DNA of 64,000 bases from JADJXV01 sp046328995. GTDB taxonomy: Bacteria; Bacteroidota; Ignavibacteria; Kapaibacteriales; UBA961. The notes under the pieces were generated by a model. It worked only from the letters and a program-made list of their open reading frames with translations. It was not told where the DNA came from and searched no databases. The stretch is taken from positions 124,001-188,000 of the forward strand of contig JAXLVN010000001.1 in the NCBI GenBank assembly GCA_046328995.1, given 5' to 3'. The translations under genes and the position numbers were made by a program. Within the stretch, counting starts at the first letter, position 1; each line of letters begins with the position of its first letter. This document shows, piece by piece, positions 52,858 through 62,900 of this stretch.

Positions 52858-54012
52858 TTAATTTGCCGGAACAAGCATAAACACGACCAAGAAGAGAATA
52901 CTGAGCACGGCAATTGTGCGCCGGGCGCGGAGTGCATCGTGATTTTTATAGGTGTTCCAAATATGTGCTAATGAATAACATACAGCGATTAAAGCAGCTG
53001 TTAGAATAATTATTTCAAGTGGTGTGACAATTGTCGGGAGGAAGTGTTTGACACCGACATTCGCCACTGAACCGTAGATAAGCATACCTTGAAGCAGGTA
53101 AATGAAGAGTGATTCCTGTCCGCAGAGGCGGAGAACATCGGTGATGCGGGGAATTTTTTCAAAAAATTTCTCATTCAAATACAACAATCCAAAAAGCAGT
53201 GCTGCGCCGGATGTGCGGAAGAGGGCATGGGAGGGCGAGGCGAACCACCAATCCTGCCAGCCGGGATACGTAAACGGTAATTCTTTAATAATAAACAAGA
53301 TAAAAGGGAGCGAAAGACCGGCAAGTACAAGACGTTTGGCAAAGAGTTTTTGATCGCCTGACTGCATGAACCAGCCGGTGATTGCCGCACCGGCAAAGAA
53401 ATAACCGGTCCATGGGAAAAGCGGGAAAGGAGAAATCGGTTGATTGACAAATAATGTCGCCGGAAAAACCGGTAAATGTGCAAGCGGTAATGAAGCCCAG
53501 GCAAGCGGAGTAGCGAAAAAAAACATCAGCGACAGAAGTGCAAAAATCCAGGCGAAGGGCAGCTTCTTCGGGAGAATCATGACGAGCAGGAGTGCAATGA
53601 GCGAAGAGAAGACAATGCAATGGAGGACATCGCACTGCATGATACTCAGGACTTGTTCGGGCGAGGAACGGATGATCCGCCAAAACGAGAATTCCGGAAA
53701 GTGTGCCCAATAGGCGGCGGCGAGAATGAAGCCAAGGCGACGGAGATATGTCCAGAGCGCCGGTGTAAAACTTTTGTATTCCTCTGCCTTACGCGAGGCA
53801 GCGATCCAGAAACCGGCACCGGCACAGAAGATAAATCCAACGGCGACATAGCCATTGGAGATGCTGATTGCATTAAAGAGCCAGCCACCCTGATAGTACG
53901 AATTGAGGAATGCATTGACGACATGTGTCTCAATCATCCAGAGGGCAGCGATGCCGCGCATGAGGTCAATAAATACCAAACGTTGTTTTTTTGCAGGTAG
54001 CAATTCAGCCAT
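52858..54012 (-). CDS. DUF1624 / heparan-glucosaminide acetyltransferase-like membrane protein
   Basis: 384-residue protein with about ten hydrophobic segments. The N-terminal RLVFIDLMRGIAALWMIETHVVNAF matches the DUF1624/HGSNAT_cat start, where the His after the first helix is the proposed acetyl-transfer residue; later segments include FFAGAAITGWF and LRLCGQESLFIYLLQG. It could O- or N-acetylate cell-surface sugars. The start at 54012 (MAELLPAKKQR) is preferred over 54069, whose extra residues would add a hydrophobic run. Divergent from gyrB, upstream of mpl on the same strand. Confidence 0.72.
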   Translation of the reverse strand: MAELLPAKKQRLVFIDLMRGIAALWMIETHVVNAFLNSYYQGGWLFNAISISNGYVAVGFIFCAGAGFWIAASRKAEEYKSFTPALWTYLRRLGFILAAAYWAHFPEFSFWRIIRSSPEQVLSIMQCDVLHCIVFSSLIALLLVMILPKKLPFAWIFALLSLMFFFATPLAWASLPLAHLPVFPATLFVNQPISPFPLFPWTGYFFAGAAITGWFMQSGDQKLFAKRLVLAGLSLPFILFIIKELPFTYPGWQDWWFASPSHALFRTSGAALLFGLLYLNEKFFEKIPRITDVLRLCGQESLFIYLLQGMLIYGSVANVGVKHFLPTIVTPLEIIILTAALIAVCYSLAHIWNTYKNHDALRARRTIAVLSILFLVVFMLVPAN

Positions 54013-54136
54013 AGATTCTCTTTCCAAAATGATGAAGATGCAAAATAACACAATCACGAATAATAGCACAACAGGGAAAGTTTGAGTTGGTGGAAAAAGT
54101 GCTCGAATATCATGATTCTACGTCGGTAAAAATCCG

Positions 54137-54144
54137 TATTTTTG
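54137..54144 (+). promoter_or_regulatory. TAnnTTTG -7 element before gyrB
   Basis: TATTTTTG, exact match, 55 bp upstream of the gyrB ATG. Confidence 0.5.
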
Positions 54145-54198
54145 CACTAATAAATACGGTACATATCGATATAATTTCAATAGAAAGGCCATGCAGCA

Positions 54199-56184
54199 AT
54201 GAGCGAACAATTACTCCCCGAAGAACTCGAACCCGTCCAGCAAAACACCTACTCCGAAGATAGTATTAAAGTCCTTGAAGGCCTCGAAGCCGTTCGTCTC
54301 CGACCCGCGATGTATATCGGCGACGTCAGTGATCGCGGACTTCATCATTTGATTCAGGAAGTCGTTGATAATTCTATCGATGAAGCGTTAGCCGGCTTCT
54401 GTAAGAATATTCATGTCGTGCTGCATGCCGACGGGTCATGTTCGGTCGAGGACGACGGACGTGGTATCCCGACCGGTCCGCACCCGGTGAAGCAGATTTC
54501 AACGCTTGAAGTGGTGCTCTGTACACTTCATGCCGGCGGTAAATTTGATAAAGGCAGCTACAAGGTGTCGGGTGGTCTTCACGGTGTGGGTGTGTCGTGT
54601 GTGAACGCTCTATCGATGGATTTTACGGCTACAGTTCGCCGCGAAGGAAAGATATTCCAACAACGGTATTCCAAAGGCGATCCGCAAGGTCCTGTCGAAG
54701 TGATAGGTGAAACAGAAGCAACGGGTACGACGATTCGATTCCTTCCCGATGATACGATTTTCAAAACTGTTTTATTCCGTTTTGAAAAAGTTGCAGAACG
54801 ACTCCGCGAATTAGCATTTCTCAATCCTGATTTGATGATTACATTGCGCGATGAACGTGATGGCGCAAGCGAAGATTATTGTTATCCGGGCGGCCTCGTG
54901 GACTTCGTACGCTACGTGGACTCCACCGTCACGACAATGGTCGAGCCGATTATTCTCTCGGGTTCGGGTAAAAGCGACTCCGGCGCCGATACAATCATCG
55001 AAATCTGTTTCGAGTATAATGACAGCTACACCGAGAACTTACTCTCGTATGTTAATAATATTAATACAGTTGAAGGCGGCACGCACGTATCGGGATTCCG
55101 CTCGGCTCTCACCCGCACGGTGAATGCCTATGCCTCTGCGAATAATCTCGTCAAGACTCCTCTCTCGGGTGAGGATTTCCGTGAAGGATTGACGGCTATT
55201 ATCTCGGCAAAAGTCGCGGAGCCGCAATTTGAAGGACAGACGAAAACCAAGCTGGGTAACAGTGATGTCGAAGGTGTCGTCAAGTCTATGATTAATGAGC
55301 AGCTTGCGATATATTTGGATGGCAATCCGAAAGTCGCCAAGAAGATGATCGAAAAGGCCACACTCGCCGCGGAAGCACGCCTCGCTGCCAAAAAATCCCG
55401 CGAACTTGTTCGCCGGCAGAATGCTTTGGAAAGTTCGGCTCTCCCCGGCAAGCTCGCCGACTGTGCACTGCGCACGGCTGAAGACACAGAAGTGTACCTC
55501 GTGGAGGGTGATTCGGCAGGCGGCTCGGCAAAGCAAGGACGCGACAGACGCTTTCAGGCAATTTTGCCACTGCGCGGAAAGATTCTCAACACTCACCGTG
55601 CACGTATTCATAAGATCTTGGAAAATGAGGAAATACGTACGATTATTACGGCAATAGGCGCAGGATTCGGCGAGGAATTTGATGCTTCAAAAACCCGCTA
55701 TGGCAAGATTATCCTCATGGCCGATGCCGATGTGGACGGTTCGCACATCCGTACCCTTTTGCTGACATTCTTCTTCCTGAACATGCGCGATCTGATTTAT
55801 CAGGGTAAGTTATACATCGCTCAGCCACCACTCTACAAAGTCAAAAAAGGCAAGCATGATTATTATGCCTTTAATGAGCAGGAACGTGATGAAATCATCC
55901 GTCGTATTCGTAAGGATAAAGTCACGACCGAAGGCGAAGAAATCATGGAAGGCGCGACAGCAGACGGTATCATCATCTCCCGATTCAAAGGGTTAGGTGA
56001 GATGAATCCTGAACAGCTGTGGGCAACGACCATGAATCCCGATACTCGGACTCTGCTCCAGGTGACGATCGAAAATGCCACGGAAGCAATGCATGTCTTT
56101 GATACACTGATGGGCGAAAAGGTTGAGCCCCGTCGTGAGTTTATCGAGCGTAATGCTTTATATGTTAAGAACTTGGACGTTTAA
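54199..56184 (+). CDS. gyrB: DNA gyrase subunit B
   Basis: ATPase subunit of the type II topoisomerase that introduces negative supercoils. The 661-residue protein has the GHKL ATPase domain (EVVDNSIDEALAG, DDGRGIPTG, GGLHGVGVSCVNALS), the transducer, the TOPRIM domain (LVEGDSAGGSAKQGRDR, LMADADVDGSHIRTLLLTFF) and the C-terminal GLGEMNPEQLW block. It could in principle be ParE, but the length, the EGDSAGGSAKQGR form and the QLWATTMNP end favour GyrB. A glycosyltransferase gene starts 6 bp after the stop. Confidence 0.95.
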   Translation: MSEQLLPEELEPVQQNTYSEDSIKVLEGLEAVRLRPAMYIGDVSDRGLHHLIQEVVDNSIDEALAGFCKNIHVVLHADGSCSVEDDGRGIPTGPHPVKQISTLEVVLCTLHAGGKFDKGSYKVSGGLHGVGVSCVNALSMDFTATVRREGKIFQQRYSKGDPQGPVEVIGETEATGTTIRFLPDDTIFKTVLFRFEKVAERLRELAFLNPDLMITLRDERDGASEDYCYPGGLVDFVRYVDSTVTTMVEPIILSGSGKSDSGADTIIEICFEYNDSYTENLLSYVNNINTVEGGTHVSGFRSALTRTVNAYASANNLVKTPLSGEDFREGLTAIISAKVAEPQFEGQTKTKLGNSDVEGVVKSMINEQLAIYLDGNPKVAKKMIEKATLAAEARLAAKKSRELVRRQNALESSALPGKLADCALRTAEDTEVYLVEGDSAGGSAKQGRDRRFQAILPLRGKILNTHRARIHKILENEEIRTIITAIGAGFGEEFDASKTRYGKIILMADADVDGSHIRTLLLTFFFLNMRDLIYQGKLYIAQPPLYKVKKGKHDYYAFNEQERDEIIRRIRKDKVTTEGEEIMEGATADGIIISRFKGLGEMNPEQLWATTMNPDTRTLLQVTIENATEAMHVFDTLMGEKVEPRREFIERNALYVKNLDV

Positions 56185-56190
56185 AGACCT

Positions 56191-56913
56191 ATGACCAAGC
56201 TCTCCATCGTTATCCCGTGCTATAATGAAGCCAAGACCCTGCGAACGATTCTCGAAGTCGTTCACAGGGTCGATTTATCATCTCTTGGCATCGAAAAAGA
56301 AATTATCGCTGTCGATGACGGATCTTCCGACGGAACACCTTTCGTGGCGGCTGCCCTGAAAAATGAGGGGCTTATTCATATCCTCGAATGCAAGCAGCAG
56401 AATCAAGGTAAAGGAGCTGCACTGAGAACAGGTATCGAGCTTGCAACGGGTGATATTATTATCATCCAGGACGCCGACCTAGAGTATGATCCGCAGGACT
56501 ATCACAAGCTGCTGCCGCCGATTCTCAATGGAAAGGCCGACGTCGTGTACGGCTCACGCTTTATGAGCAGCGAGACCCGCCGCGTACTCTATTTCTGGCA
56601 TTCCTATGGCAATAAATTTCTGACACTGCTCTCCAATATTTGTTCGGACCTGTATCTGACGGATATGGAAACATGCTATAAAGTATTTAAGTCTGATGTA
56701 ATTAAGCAGATACAAATAGAAGAAAATCGTTTTGGGTTCGAGCCCGAAGTCACCGCGAAGCTTGCCAAACTCACCAAAAAGCATAATTACCGCATCTATG
56801 AGACCGGTATTTCCTACAATGGTCGCACCTATGCAGAAGGTAAAAAAATTAATTGGAAAGATGGCGTGAGCGCGCTCTGGTGTATCGTTAAGTACAATCT
56901 TTTGAACAATTAA
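56191..56913 (+). CDS. Glycosyltransferase family 2 (polyprenyl-phosphate sugar synthase type)
   Basis: 240-residue GT-A fold enzyme. It has LSIVIPCYNEAKTL at the N-terminus, AVDDGSSDGT, the QDADLEYDP acceptor/metal motif and GSRFM, as in dolichyl- or polyprenyl-phosphate mannose/glucose synthases. There is no C-terminal membrane domain. It likely charges a lipid carrier in the cytoplasm with a hexose that a GT-C enzyme then uses at the outer face; the next gene encodes a GT-C-like membrane protein. Translation may be coupled to gyrB by the 6-bp gap. Confidence 0.88.
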   Translation: MTKLSIVIPCYNEAKTLRTILEVVHRVDLSSLGIEKEIIAVDDGSSDGTPFVAAALKNEGLIHILECKQQNQGKGAALRTGIELATGDIIIIQDADLEYDPQDYHKLLPPILNGKADVVYGSRFMSSETRRVLYFWHSYGNKFLTLLSNICSDLYLTDMETCYKVFKSDVIKQIQIEENRFGFEPEVTAKLAKLTKKHNYRIYETGISYNGRTYAEGKKINWKDGVSALWCIVKYNLLNN

Positions 56914-57002
56914 TCACGGATTATGGACCCGTTCTGCGTATTCCAAGCCGGCGTTTGCGGTCACCCTTGCCGTCCAACCCAACAGTATGACAGGAGTATT
57001 GC

Positions 57003-58826
57003 ATGAAGCGATTTATCCTGTTTCTCCTCCCTCTTCTCATCGGAACATCTATCGCCGTTGCACTATGGAATTACCTGTGGCTACCATTTTCCAATCCGCT
57101 TCACATTATCAGTGCTGTCACCGAAGCCGGCTACAATCCGGCGAATAATTCCCTTCGTTTTGTCGTGCTTCTCCTTATGCCGCTTGTTTGCCTTGCAGGC
57201 ATGTACCTGTTTCGTCGTGCTGATATTGTCGCCGTGCATGCAAGTAAAGAGGTATCAGTGGTACCGAAATCTTCTCGTCGTACTATGCTTATCATCGCGG
57301 TAGTGGCTATTCTGAGCAGCATTCTCTCGCCGACCTTTATTGCCTCCGGAGAATTTGATTCTTTTCACGAAGGGGAGAGTCTCGCGCCTGCTGTATCGTA
57401 CGCCGCGGGACAAGTGCCGTATAGAGATATGGTGTTTATACATGGCGCGTATCAGGATCCTGTACGCTCGGTCGTGGCCTTTACGCTCTTTGGACGCTCG
57501 ATAGGAGCGGTGAGGACCTGGGAATCGATAGTCAAAATGGTCACCTGGCTGCTTCTTGGTGGATTCCTTGTGCAGCTGTTTCGCGGGCAGTCGCATCGAG
57601 CAGTAGGTGTGATGATACTTCTGGGAGGATTCTCCTCGATAGGAGGTATGATTCTCCTGCCACGGGACGTGCTCACGCTTGTACTGATGAATATACTGGC
57701 AGTTGTGGCTTATGAACTGCGCGAAGAGACGTTTCGGCCTCGGATTATCGCTTCGTCTGCATGTATGCTCGGGCTGCTGCCGTTTCTCGGAATGGGATTT
57801 TCGGTGGACAGAGGAGTGTATTATGCGGTAGTGTCGGTGCTGACATTACCGACACTCTATTATTATTTTATTAGAAATAAAGGTATTACACTGCTGTATG
57901 CAGGAAGTGTAGTCGCCGGCAGCATACTCGGCATACTGCTTTTGGGTGTGCTCCTACGATGGAATTACAGCGGTTTTCTGACCTTTTGTTTCGTCCATGT
58001 ACCGCAGTACAAAGAGCTCATGGACAGCTATATTTTCCCGATTGCCACTCTACGTTTATCGGCGTCAGTTTTTTTGGCTACAGTATTGGTGTATTATACC
58101 GGATGGCGATACATGCTGCATGTGGCTGGTAACGGATGGGGAGCGATGCGGGAGTATCTGAGAATGCATTTTCTCGAACTCTCGATGCTGCTCATCGGAC
58201 TGCTCCTCATGCGGAATGTACTCGGACGAGCCGATATGGTGCATGTGAAGTATAGTTGGTTTGTCTTGCTTATCTTAGTTATATATTATACTTTTAGATT
58301 GTTTTCAAAACAAATGACACAGTATTTTTCTCTGCGGGTAGTGCAGGTACTAGTACTCGGCTCTGTGGCTGCCTACAGCGGTTATGCCGGCTATCGTACA
58401 ATTCGAGGACACCTTTGGGAAGAGAATTTTCCGCTGGGCAGGTCAGACGATTACTATATTCCCGAGCAGGACAAAGCGACAGTGGAATATCTGAAAAAGA
58501 CCGTGCAGAAGGATGAGGAATTTCTGACACTTACGGGCGAAGGAGTATGGTATTATTACCTCGGCAAGCCCTGTCCTGTCAGGTTTAACATCATACAATT
58601 TGCGATGACGCCGGAGTTTCAGAAAGAAGTGCTTCACGATTTGGAACACAAAAACATCAAGTATATTTTGTATTCGAATTCACATTGGGCGAATCGCATC
58701 GACGGATTTACCAATTTACAGCGCTTGCCGGAGATTATGAAGTATATCCACGAACACTATCATCTCTCGAAAACAATTGATCACAACCAAATTTGGGTTC
58801 GTAATACACTCTTAGCATGCAACTAG
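57003..58826 (+). CDS. Polytopic membrane protein, GT-C glycosyltransferase-like
   Basis: 607 residues with about twelve hydrophobic segments up to about 470 and a soluble C-terminal domain (about 480-607; EYLKKTVQKDEEFLTLTGEGVWYYYLGKPCP). The first large outer loop (about 117-150) reads SGEFDSFHEGESLAPAVSYA then GQVPYRDMVFIHG, with acidic and His residues after helix 2-3, as in GT-C enzymes that use lipid-linked sugars. No exact family was recognised. RBS AGGAG precedes the ATG. It follows a polyprenyl-sugar synthase-like gene and overlaps the uracil-DNA glycosylase gene by 10 bp. Confidence 0.7.
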   Translation: MKRFILFLLPLLIGTSIAVALWNYLWLPFSNPLHIISAVTEAGYNPANNSLRFVVLLLMPLVCLAGMYLFRRADIVAVHASKEVSVVPKSSRRTMLIIAVVAILSSILSPTFIASGEFDSFHEGESLAPAVSYAAGQVPYRDMVFIHGAYQDPVRSVVAFTLFGRSIGAVRTWESIVKMVTWLLLGGFLVQLFRGQSHRAVGVMILLGGFSSIGGMILLPRDVLTLVLMNILAVVAYELREETFRPRIIASSACMLGLLPFLGMGFSVDRGVYYAVVSVLTLPTLYYYFIRNKGITLLYAGSVVAGSILGILLLGVLLRWNYSGFLTFCFVHVPQYKELMDSYIFPIATLRLSASVFLATVLVYYTGWRYMLHVAGNGWGAMREYLRMHFLELSMLLIGLLLMRNVLGRADMVHVKYSWFVLLILVIYYTFRLFSKQMTQYFSLRVVQVLVLGSVAAYSGYAGYRTIRGHLWEENFPLGRSDDYYIPEQDKATVEYLKKTVQKDEEFLTLTGEGVWYYYLGKPCPVRFNIIQFAMTPEFQKEVLHDLEHKNIKYILYSNSHWANRIDGFTNLQRLPEIMKYIHEHYHLSKTIDHNQIWVRNTLLACN

Positions 58827-59656
58827 ACGAAACTATACTCGACAAAGCCATCCGGTATCTTGAGCAGCAGCAGCAGATTAGCTCTGTGCTCTATAAAGAA
58901 CCCAAGCGCCCGGCGGTTACTCAGCCGGTACGGGAGGAGCTTATGCGCCCGGCTGGCGAGACTCCGAGCGTACTACCCTCCAAAGTGCCTGCAGTGCCGG
59001 AGCCAATAACAACAACAATTCCCAATAAACGATTTACGATGCCAATACGAAAGACGGATATGTTTGAAGAATCTCCCGAGTGGATGAATGCGCCGGACCT
59101 GCCGGTGCTCTATGAAAAGATACACACTTGCCTCAATTGCGCACTCGGATCCACGCGGACCAAGTTTGTCTTTGGCGTCGGTAATCCGAATGCAGATATT
59201 ATGGTTATCGGTGAAGCTCCCGGTGCCGATGAAGATGCGCAGGGCGAGCCGTTCGTCGGAGCAGCAGGGCAATTACTCACGAAAATTCTCGCTGCTATTG
59301 GCATAGCCCGGGAGGAAGTCTATATTGCTAATATCATCAAATGCCGTCCTCCGGGGAATAGACGTCCGGAAAAGAATGAAACCGATCAGTGCGAACCGTA
59401 CCTGATGAAGCAAATCGAGCTCGTTCAGCCAAAATTCATTCTTGCCGTCGGACTTACAGCAGCAAATACGCTCTTGAAATCTGAAAACAAGATGGGGGAT
59501 ATCCGTGGTAAAGTAATTGATTTCCATGGAGTAACCATGATTGTGACGTATCATCCGGCTGCGCTTCTCCGTAATCCAAGTTGGAAACAGGCGACATGGG
59601 AGGATGTACAGCTGTTGCAGAAATTATATCAGGAAAGTAAAGCCGGGGCTGCTTGA
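58817..59656 (+). CDS. Uracil-DNA glycosylase family 4 (Fe-S)
   Basis: Base-excision repair enzyme that removes uracil from DNA. After a variable, probably unstructured N-terminus (1-85), the catalytic domain (about 90-279) has motif GEAPGADED with the following GEPFVGAAGQLL, four Cys of a 4Fe-4S cluster (Cys105, Cys108, Cys176, Cys192), IIKCRPPGNRRP and the motif YHPAALLRNP. These are diagnostic for the thermostable-type family 4. The start overlaps the preceding gene by 10 bp, so translation is coupled despite the unrelated roles. The N-terminal extension of about 85 residues, rich in Pro and Gln, is longer than usual. Confidence 0.93.
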   Translation: MQLDETILDKAIRYLEQQQQISSVLYKEPKRPAVTQPVREELMRPAGETPSVLPSKVPAVPEPITTTIPNKRFTMPIRKTDMFEESPEWMNAPDLPVLYEKIHTCLNCALGSTRTKFVFGVGNPNADIMVIGEAPGADEDAQGEPFVGAAGQLLTKILAAIGIAREEVYIANIIKCRPPGNRRPEKNETDQCEPYLMKQIELVQPKFILAVGLTAANTLLKSENKMGDIRGKVIDFHGVTMIVTYHPAALLRNPSWKQATWEDVQLLQKLYQESKAGAA

Positions 59657-59735
59657 CGGATTGTAACGCAAAAGCTCAAAGGTCACAAAGAAATCTCCGC
59701 ATCTTCGCGTTAAAAACTGAACTTGCTGTGGAATC

Positions 59736-59847
59736 GCACGCTGATTTATTATGATGTTCGCTGATAAAACATCAGGAATACAGCTTGTGACCTTTTTAAC
59801 ACAAAGTTCTCAAAGATACTCCACAAAGTTCACTATAGATACACCTA
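59736..59847. repeat. Dispersed repeat module X, left copy
   Basis: 112-bp segment nearly identical (about three mismatches) to 63572-63683, same orientation, offset exactly 3836 bp. Contains GATGTTCGCTGATAAAACAT and the CACAAAG-rich phrases ACACAAAGTTCTCAAAGATA. Confidence 0.93.
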
Positions 59848-59889
59848 AATCTCTTGTGTAGTTTGTGTTAGAATCCGACATCGATGAAG

Positions 59890-59979
59890 AATGGCACGCT
59901 GATTTTTTATGATTTATTATGATTCTCGCTGATACAATCATCTTCAATCATAACAAATCAGCGGCATCTGCGTGCCATT
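59890..59979. repeat. Dispersed repeat module Y, left copy (imperfect palindrome)
   Basis: 90-bp element with arms AATGGCACGC (59890-59899) / GCGTGCCATT (59970-59979) and inner GCTGAT/ATCAGC pairing. A second copy lies at 63475-63564. Together with X it fills the 340-bp spacer after the uracil-DNA glycosylase gene; no gene is present there. Confidence 0.9.
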
Positions 59980-59996
59980 GGAAAGCGTTAAAATCC

Positions 59997-62900
59997 TCAC
60001 CTAGCAATCATCACCTTCCCAACTCCTTGAAACATCCCCGCACTCATCCTGCAATAATACACACCCACCGGCAAGTCAAGCGCAGCAGAATACTCGCCTG
60101 CTTCAAGCGCACCATCGGACACAACAAGCACAGAATTCCCTACATAATCAAACACTTCCAAGCGTACATTCCCTGAAAGTCCTACGCCGAAGTCGATGCT
60201 TTTGTCTTTGACAGTCAGGAAATACATCTTGCCGGTACTGCTCACGACACGGATATTTTTCCCGCAGTAATCGGCGAGCATGAGGATATTGCCGGTCGAG
60301 CTCCATGTCTCGCACTCTGCAATTTTTGATGTATCAACGGATAACTTAACAGGATAGATTGAATCCGAGGTATGAGGCAAGTATGCATCAAACGTTATCG
60401 GAATGGAACGGCTTCCGCCAGTGCCACTAACAATCAATTCTCCTTTTAAATCATCGGGAATTGCTTGACTGTTTGCGATAGAATTATACTTCATGAGCAA
60501 TGGATCATAATTCAATTTCACACTCCAATCAGCAACACCACTCGGTATTTCCAAATTTGCCGTGAATTGCTTGCCCGGTAAGATACTTACCGTATCCGGT
60601 TGCAAGGTGAATGAACGTGCATTCCGTGGATTCACCGTGACGATGACTTCATCAGATTTTACACATCCTGCGGGATTCGTGACTTGTAGTGTATAGGTCG
60701 TAGTTGTCGCAGGACTTGCTATCGTCTGGCTTGTTGTGGGACTTGTGAGACCTGTCGTGGGACTCCAAGAGTAACTGTTTCCAGGTTCGGCAGGTGTTCC
60801 TATTTCTACACTTTCGCCGATGCAGATTGATTTATCTTCGCCTGCATTGGCGTTTGGTGGTGGGAGTATGGTTACGGTCACGAAGGCGGAGTCGATACAT
60901 GTTCCACTGGAGACGAGTACCATGTATTTCGTTGTACTTGTTGGGTTTGCTGTGGGATTGGCGATAGATGTATTATCCAATCCTGCGCTCGGTGACCACT
61001 CATACTTCGAGCCACCACTGGCGGATAGCTTCGCACTTGCGCCTTCGCAGATACTTGTATCATTCGAGACAATTGCTTTGATCGTGCCGATGGTCACGAG
61101 AACGGTATCAATCGCCGTGCAACCGCCATTTCCGGTGACAGTGAGAATATATTGAGTTGTACTTGTGGGTGATGCTGTTGGATTTGCTTTAGTTGCATCA
61201 TCTAATCCCGCCGTTGGTTGCCAATTATAAGAATATCCTGCTTGTGCTGCTTCACCTATTTCTGTGCTTGCGCCGATGCAGAGGGTTTTGTCTTGTCCGG
61301 CTTTGGCGGTGGGTTGTGGATTGACTGTGATGGTGACAAAAGCGGAATCTTCGCATGTGCCACTGGAGATGAGTACTTTGTAGGTTGTTGTTTTTGTGGG
61401 AGTTGCTATTGGGTTTTCGATAGTTGTATCGCTTAGACCTGTTGATGGTGTCCAGATGTATTTTGCGCCGCCACTGGCGAGAAGTTGTATGCTTGAACCT
61501 GAACAAATAGTAGTATCATTGGATACTTTCGCCACAATATTGCCGACGGTGACGAGAACGGTGTCATACGCAATACAGCCATGTTCGCTTGTGACAGTGA
61601 GGATATATTGGGTTGTAGTTTTGGGTGACGCATTGGGATTAGATATGCTTGGATTGTCGAGGTCGGCGGTGGGTAACCATGAGTATGTATTGCCTACTTC
61701 GGGCTTATCGCCGAGCTGTGCTGATGAATTTGGGCAGATTGTTTTGTCGGTGCCGGCGTTGGCTGTGGGATTTGGGTAAACTATCGCATACGTCGTATCC
61801 GACGCAGAACCATTATCATTCTCCACCGTAAGAATAACTTTGTATGTCCCTGCTTTGGAATATGTTACCGATACGATGCTATCAGAACTCGTACCCGGCA
61901 AACCATTCTCAAACTTCCATGCGCGGCGAGTGGCATACTTGCTCAAATCAGTAAAAACTAATGTACTGCCAATACACCCACTATCCGGCAGAACAAGTGC
62001 TTTCGGCGGCGAACACCGTGCAGCCAACTGCTCAGCGCCTAAGGCACCGTCGGTGTTGAAAATGTAGTCCATGTAGTTGGGGAATTGGGTTTCTGCATAT
62101 TCTTTCCCTTTTATATAATCTTTTAATCTTAGCTTTTGTATCAACAACTTACATGAATCACCCTTTTTGTTTGGTTCTTCAATACAACTCAAATTCCATA
62201 TAGGTGAGTTACCATTTTTAGGTGAACTTATAAAATAAATTTTGCCATCAGGAGCATTCTGTAGAGAGCCGGAGAACCTATACCAGATGTTAATCGAAGT
62301 GTCTATTGGGATAGCAGTAAGTGTCGGGTCTAAAAGTGATATTTGATACAGTCGCCCGGAATTCAATGCTGATCCTACTTCACCTCCTCTGATACAATAG
62401 ATCTTTGAGTTGTCCGGTGAAAAGCTGAACGCCAGAGTAATATCGCCGATTGTAGTTGAATTCGTGATTTCTCCAGTAGTATTATTAAAATCTCGCAAGG
62501 TAAATTTCTGCCAGATGTCCAACATTTTTTTACTGTCTGGTGAAATTTTCAGCATATTGTAGTAATGGCCGATAAAACTGCTTGGAGTTAGGTCATTTGC
62601 TAAGGAAGTGACAATATTTAAATTATTTACTCCTAATTTGTTAACAGGAATAGATATAAAAGCAGGTTGGTTATAACGATAGACAACGACCCAGAAATCA
62701 TGACCGTTACTGTGAATAGTACCTGTCATTCCTTCCGTTAAGTAGTCCTCAATCACCAAATTGTCCCGACTGATAATCTGACCAATCCCGTCACTCATAT
62801 CAAGTATGGAATAAGATAAGCGAGTTTTAGTGGTGTACGGCATTCCGAAACCACGAGCATCTAACGAAAATATATAATATCGATAACAATGTGACGGGTC

